From Hamadaea flava (GTDB lineage: Bacteria > Actinomycetota > Actinomycetes > Mycobacteriales > Micromonosporaceae), in contig NZ_JAMZDZ010000001.1 of assembly GCF_024172085.1 (NCBI RefSeq), forward strand, positions 8,800,411 to 8,864,410: a stretch of DNA of 64,000 nucleotides, written 5' to 3'. This document shows positions 60,142-64,000 of the stretch, one piece after another (the stretch's first letter is position 1; each line of letters begins with the position of its first letter). The notes beneath the pieces were generated by a model that saw nothing but the letters and a program-made list of their open reading frames with translations, was not told where the DNA came from and ran no database searches. The translations under genes and the position numbers were made by a program.

Positions 60142-61614
60142 CTAGCGGCCCGTGCGAGCACTCTCCGGCGGTGTCGAGAGCGGCGGGGTGGCCACCGCAG
60201 GGGCGGCGGACGCTGGGATGTCGATCCGAGTGGCTGTCACGAGCTTCCGGCCGGGCGTACCCGTGCCGGCGACGACCGCCCCCGCGGCGAGCGCTGCGCA
60301 GCCGATCAGCGCCGGGGTGAACCCGTCGACGAACACCCGAGCCGAGGCGTACCCGCCGGACGCGGCGAAGACGGCGACCACCGCCGCCACCCCGAAGGCC
60401 CCGCCGAGCTGCCGCAACGCGCTGTACGCACCGGACGCCTTCCCCAGGTCCGGGGGAGTGACCGCGCCCAGCACCGCGCTCTGCGTGGCCGGGATCGCCG
60501 CGGCCACCCCGATGCCGGACAGGATCAGCGGCGCGACCAGTTGCCAGTACGCCACGTCCGGCGCGGCCAGGACGGCGATCCACACCAGCGACGCCCCGTG
60601 CAGCACCATGCCGCCGACGATGAACGGGCGCTCGCCGAACTTGGGGATCAGGGTGCCGACCGTTCGCGGGACCAGGACGGTCATCGCACCCCACGGCATC
60701 AGCCGCAGCCCCGCCTCGAACGGCCCCGTCGACTGTCCGACCTGGAAGAACTGGGCCATGAAGTAGACCGAGCCGAAGGTCGACGCCCACAGGAAGAAGA
60801 TCGCCCCGTTGCCCGCCGCGAAGGCGCGTACGCCGAACAGCCGCAGCGGCAGCATGGGCTGCTCGGTCCGGCGTTCCACGAAGACGAACGCCACCGTGAG
60901 CACCATCCCGGCCCCCAGCGTCAACAGCGTCTCCGGGCCGGTCCACCCGGCCGTGTTGGCGCGGACGAGTCCCCAGACCAGGCCCAGCGCGGCTCCGGCC
61001 GACAGCAGCAGGCCCGGCAGGTCCAGGCGTACGCGGGGGCCGCGGCTCGGCGCGATCCGGGTCAGCACCAGCGGAATGAGGAGAGCGAGCAGCGGCACGT
61101 CGAGCCAGAAGATCCACCGCCATGACGTGCCGTCGGCGATCGCGCCGCCGACCAGCGGCCCGGCCGGTACGGACGCGCCGACGACCGCGGAGAACATGCC
61201 CAGCGCCCGGGCCCGGGTCGACGGCGACACCACCTCGCCCAGCAGCGTCAGCGCCAGCGGCATCACCGCCGCCGCTCCGGCGCCCTGCACCGCGCGGGCG
61301 GCGATGAGCCAGCCCACGCCGGGCGCGACCGCGCAGGCGGCCGATGCCAGCGCGAACACGCTCAGGCCGGCGACGAAGATACGCCGCCGCCCGAACCGGT
61401 CGCCGAGCGCCGCCGCCGTAAGCAACAGCACGGCGAAACTCAGCGTGTACGCGTTGACCGTCCACTCGAGTTGTTCGGCGGACGCGCCCAGATCCAGGCG
61501 CAGCGTGGTCAGCGCGGTCGCCACCACGGTGGTGTCGAGCCCGACGAGCAACGCGGCGAGCGCGGTGAGCCCGAGCACCCAGCGTTGCGGAGAGGTCAGT
61601 CTGTCGTGAGTCAT
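60142..61614 (-). CDS. MFS efflux transporter (DHA2, 14 helices)
   Basis: 490-aa antiporter. Helix one has D in GLDTTVVATALTTL, motif A GDRFGRRRIFVAG, motif C-like SVPAGPLVGGAIADGTSWRWIF. A ~45-residue C-terminal tail is Ala/Pro/Thr-rich. ATG 61614 is chosen; upstream frame is antisense-like. It lies 46 bp upstream of the sigma-factor gene on the same strand. Substrate unknown. Divergent from the membrane/MFS pair at 61722. Confidence 0.88.
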   Translation of the reverse strand: MTHDRLTSPQRWVLGLTALAALLVGLDTTVVATALTTLRLDLGASAEQLEWTVNAYTLSFAVLLLTAAALGDRFGRRRIFVAGLSVFALASAACAVAPGVGWLIAARAVQGAGAAAVMPLALTLLGEVVSPSTRARALGMFSAVVGASVPAGPLVGGAIADGTSWRWIFWLDVPLLALLIPLVLTRIAPSRGPRVRLDLPGLLLSAGAALGLVWGLVRANTAGWTGPETLLTLGAGMVLTVAFVFVERRTEQPMLPLRLFGVRAFAAGNGAIFFLWASTFGSVYFMAQFFQVGQSTGPFEAGLRLMPWGAMTVLVPRTVGTLIPKFGERPFIVGGMVLHGASLVWIAVLAAPDVAYWQLVAPLILSGIGVAAAIPATQSAVLGAVTPPDLGKASGAYSALRQLGGAFGVAAVVAVFAASGGYASARVFVDGFTPALIGCAALAAGAVVAGTGTPGRKLVTATRIDIPASAAPAVATPPLSTPPESARTGR

Positions 61615-61680
61615 GGCCGTGCTGACACCGGCATGGGGCAGAACTGGGCGGTCGCGCCGACGAAATGAGACGGCCGTCAC

Positions 61681-61715
61681 GGGAGCGCTCTCACTGTGCG
61701 CGCTCCCATTAGGGT
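61681..61715. promoter_or_regulatory. Inverted repeat and -10 element of the 61722 promoter
   Basis: GGGAGCGC (61681-61688) and GCGCTCCC (61700-61707) form an 8-bp stem with 11-nt loop, directly before TAGGGT (61710-61715), which is 6 nt from the GTG. Positioned as a repressor site over the -35 region rather than a terminator, since the flanking genes diverge. Confidence 0.5.
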
Positions 61716-61721
61716 ACGCGT

Positions 61722-62249
61722 GTGCGAACGGTCAAGGTCGACACCCCCGGCGGCCAGACGTGGGGCGTACGCGTGGTGTGGCAGCCACGGTGGAGTGCGT
61801 TGGTGCGGCGGTTCGGGGCGTGGCGCCGCAAACGCAAGGGCGAGACGAGTTCCGGCAACGATCTGAGCGGTTGCGGCGACCTGGGCGGCTGCGGCTCCGG
61901 CGACGGCGATCTGGCCGCGATCATGTTCGGCATCGTGCTGTTCCTCGTCGGCGTGCTGTTGTTCTGGTTCGTGCTGCTGCCGTTGCTGCTGCTGGCCGTC
62001 GATATCATCGTCGTCGCGCTGCTGCTGCTCATCGCGATTCCGGCCCGGGTGTTGTTCCGTCGGCCGTGGACGGTCGAGGCTGCGTACGACGACGGGCAGA
62101 CCGAGCAGATCTTCTCGACGGACGTGGTCGGCTGGCGGCGGGCGCTGGAGACCCGCGACGACATCGCGGCGAAGCTTCAGCAGGGCTTTCCCGTGCCGAT
62201 CGTGGGCACCCTGCGGTCCCGCCTCAGCGGCCCGCCGGTGGAGTCATGA
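61722..62249 (+). CDS. Membrane protein of unknown function
   Basis: 175-aa protein. N-terminal ~45 residues are basic (RRFGAWRRKRKG), followed by a Gly/Cys loop (SGCGDLGGCGSGDG), two close membrane helices (IMFGIVLFLVGVLLFWFVLLPLLLLAVDIIVVALLLLIAIPARVLF) and a soluble C-terminal domain. GTG 61722 looks leaderless. The stop overlaps the MFS gene start, so the two are coupled. I do not recognise the family. Confidence 0.75.
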   Translation: MRTVKVDTPGGQTWGVRVVWQPRWSALVRRFGAWRRKRKGETSSGNDLSGCGDLGGCGSGDGDLAAIMFGIVLFLVGVLLFWFVLLPLLLLAVDIIVVALLLLIAIPARVLFRRPWTVEAAYDDGQTEQIFSTDVVGWRRALETRDDIAAKLQQGFPVPIVGTLRSRLSGPPVES

Positions 62250-63469
62250 CCGCCCCCGGCGGGCGGCTCGGCCGCGCGATGCTGCCGTTCGCCCTGGTGT
62301 TCTTCAGCGTCGGCGTGTCCACCGCGCTGGTCTACCCGTTCCTGGCGTTGTTTCTCGACTCCGCGGTGCACGCCAGCCCGTTGCAGATCACCATGTTCCT
62401 GATCGTCGGCCCGCTGGCGAGCGTCTTCGTGGCCAGCGCTCTCGGGCGGCTGTCCGACCGGCGGGCGATCCGGCGGGCGCTGATGCTGCTCGCCGCCTTC
62501 GGCGGGTTCACCGCGGCCGGGCTGACCGCCGTGGTCCGGGACTACTGGCTGCTGCTCGTCATCAACGTGACCGGGTGGGCGCTGGCCGGTGCGTTGTTCC
62601 CGCAGACCCTCGCGTACGCCCGGCAGGTGCTCGACCGCGATCGGCCGGATCGGGCGGCGATGGGGATGAGTGCGCTGCGTACGGTCTTTTCGGTCGCCTG
62701 GGTGGTCGGGCCGTCGCTGGCCGCGTTCGTCATGAAGGCGGGCGGCTTCACCTGGCTGTACGCCTTGTCGGCCGCGATGTACGGGATCGCCGGGCTGCTG
62801 GTGCTGTTCCGGTTCGACAAGGACCGCCCGCCCGAAGCCGACCCGGTCCAGACCGCCGGGGCCGACGCGGCCGGGCCGCTGGAGGTGTCCTGGTGGACGC
62901 TGATGGCGACGGCCGCCGGGTTCACCCTGCTGCAGGCACCGCTGACGCTGGTCTCGCAGGTGCTGCCCATCTACATCGGACGGTACTTGGGCGGCGACGT
63001 CAGCGACACCGGCGTGATCCTCGGGGTGTGCGCCTTCCTGGAGATCCCGTTCATGCTGACTCTCGGCGCGATCACCACCCGCATCAGCGTACGGACGGTA
63101 GTGCTCGCGGGCAGCTGTTGCGGAGTGGCGTACTTCGCCCTCGCCTCGGCGGCCACCGCCGTGTGGCAGCTCGTGGCCGCCCAGCTCCTCAACGCGTTGT
63201 TCATCTCGGCCGTGGCCGGCGTCGGCATCTCCTACATGCAGGGCATGATGCCCCGGCATCCCGGCCGGGCCACCGCGCTGTTCACGAACTCGTTCCCGAT
63301 CGGGGCGATGCTCGCCGGTCCGCTGTTCGGTCTGACCCAACATTTCGGCTACCGGACGGTGTGGCCGATCGCGACCGGCGTGTGCGCGGTTGGCCTGGTG
63401 CTCCTGTGGACGACCCGCCCGACGCGCACCGCCGCGGAACCCGCCGCGACGGAGCCCGCCGTAACGTAG
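62246..63469 (+). CDS. MFS transporter (SetA/sugar-efflux-like)
   Basis: 407-aa 12-helix permease. VYPFLALFLDSAVHASPLQITMFLIVGPLASVFVASALGRLSDRRAIRR is the SetA/SetB-type N-terminus with motif A; later FSVAWVVGPSLAAFVMKAGGFTWLY fits motif C. The C-terminus is Thr/Ala/Pro-rich. Sugar or sugar-analogue efflux is likely by family. ATG overlaps the previous stop (ATGA). Confidence 0.87.
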   Translation: MTAPGGRLGRAMLPFALVFFSVGVSTALVYPFLALFLDSAVHASPLQITMFLIVGPLASVFVASALGRLSDRRAIRRALMLLAAFGGFTAAGLTAVVRDYWLLLVINVTGWALAGALFPQTLAYARQVLDRDRPDRAAMGMSALRTVFSVAWVVGPSLAAFVMKAGGFTWLYALSAAMYGIAGLLVLFRFDKDRPPEADPVQTAGADAAGPLEVSWWTLMATAAGFTLLQAPLTLVSQVLPIYIGRYLGGDVSDTGVILGVCAFLEIPFMLTLGAITTRISVRTVVLAGSCCGVAYFALASAATAVWQLVAAQLLNALFISAVAGVGISYMQGMMPRHPGRATALFTNSFPIGAMLAGPLFGLTQHFGYRTVWPIATGVCAVGLVLLWTTRPTRTAAEPAATEPAVT

Positions 63470-63511
63470 CCTGCCGCCGTCTGGCACCGGTCACGCCGTA
63501 GCGTTCGCGAC

Positions 63512-64000
63512 ATGTCGCAGACCCTTACAGAGGTCCCCGCAGTCGCCGTGATCGGCGTCGGCGGCACCATCGCCATGGTCCCGACCAGCGCCGGCGGGGT
63601 GAGCCCGCAACTCACCGCCACCGATCTCGTCCAGGCGGTGCCGGGCCTCGCCGAGCACCGGTTGAGCGTCGTGGACTTCCGGCGCGTACCGGGGGCGTGG
63701 CTGAGCTTCGCCGACCTCGACGAGCTGCTGGCGGCGATCGATGAGGCGATGTCCGCCGGTGCGGCCGGTGTCGTCGTCACGACCGGCACCGACAGCATCG
63801 AGGAGATGGCCTACTACCTGGACCTGCGCCACACCCGGCCCGAACCGGTAGTGGTCACCGGCGCGATGCGCAATCCGGCGACGGCCGGTGCGGACGGACC
63901 GGCGAACCTGTTGGCCGCGGTGGTCACGGCCGCCGACCCCGCAGCGCGTGACCGTGGCGTTCTCGTCGTGCTCTCCGACGAGATCCACCTCGCGGCGCGC
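63512..64000 (+). CDS. L-asparaginase (type II-like), 5' part
   Basis: First 163 residues of an asparaginase; the gene runs off the end of the window. The first nucleophile Thr is in GVGGTIAMVP and the second in VVTTGTDSIEEMAYYLD, the two family signatures; VVTGAMRNPATAGADGPANLL follows. No signal peptide, so probably cytosolic. Hydrolyses asparagine to aspartate and ammonia. Starts 43 bp after the MFS stop. Confidence 0.88.
   Translation, partial: MSQTLTEVPAVAVIGVGGTIAMVPTSAGGVSPQLTATDLVQAVPGLAEHRLSVVDFRRVPGAWLSFADLDELLAAIDEAMSAGAAGVVVTTGTDSIEEMAYYLDLRHTRPEPVVVTGAMRNPATAGADGPANLLAAVVTAADPAARDRGVLVVLSDEIHLAAR

Overview
The window is high-GC actinomycete DNA. GTG and TTG starts are common, many genes are back to back with 4-base ATGA/GTGA overlaps, and several genes appear to be leaderless. 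The gene content (SARP/AfsR regulator, MmyB-type and SigG-type regulators, FHA-ABC transporter, LPxTG surface protein, secreted pectate lyase and SGNH lipase) and the very frequent GCGTACGC-type words suggest Micromonosporaceae (Actinoplanes/Micromonospora-like). That placement is an inference; there is no rRNA in the window. I see no tRNA, rRNA, CRISPR array, phage or insertion sequence.

Layout. 1-3.25 kb: a cytidine deaminase, then a compact minus-strand set that looks like a small RiPP pathway: a 24-codon peptide gene with a perfect Shine-Dalgarno, a ThiF/E1-type adenylating enzyme and a PqqD-like/M50 membrane protease. 3.5-7.7 kb: a TPR-GGDEF diguanylate cyclase, an LPxTG protein, a methyltransferase and a PP2C-like protein. 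7.8-11.9 kb: a secreted polysaccharide set (pectate lyase with LacI-type operator, sulfatase, SGNH esterase). 12-23.9 kb: a LysR/cupin pair and a large plus-strand operon of FMN monooxygenase, oligopeptide-type ABC transporter, FAD monooxygenase-hydrolase fusion, flavin reductase and nitroreductase. This operon is preceded by a 9-codon leader ending Cys-Cys-Cys, which points to cysteine-responsive control and a role in organosulfur scavenging. 23.9-26.2 kb: quinone oxidoreductase/HxlR pair and a secreted lipase.

26.4-32.3 kb: an AfsR-like regulator facing a four-gene minus-strand cassette (thioredoxin-like protein, ABC exporter, S26 peptidase, 68-aa peptide with six cysteines). This is the second and most complete candidate peptide system: the products could export, cleave and oxidise the peptide. 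32.4-40 kb: AI-2E permease, DinB protein, GH15 enzyme, anti-sigma/antagonist pair, Fpg/Nei glycosylase lacking its last zinc cysteine, and an FHA-ABC transporter. 40-46.6 kb: two drug/redox regulator-enzyme pairs, an FAD oxidoreductase and a LuxR-TPR regulator. 46.6-50.8 kb: a TetR/hydrolase/acyl-CoA ligase operon divergent from a secreted PHB-depolymerase-like esterase, with two near-identical operators flanking the promoter. 51-64 kb: DUF1801 protein, hydrolases, a class A PBP homologue whose catalytic residues are replaced, VOC/AraC, WYL regulator, SigG-like sigma factor, two MFS exporters and the 5' part of an L-asparaginase.

Several intergenic spaces hold unusually long inverted repeats (28-bp, 22-bp and 18-bp stems). 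The strongest candidates for undescribed biology are the two peptide cassettes, the Cys-Cys-Cys attenuator and the degenerate penicillin-binding protein.
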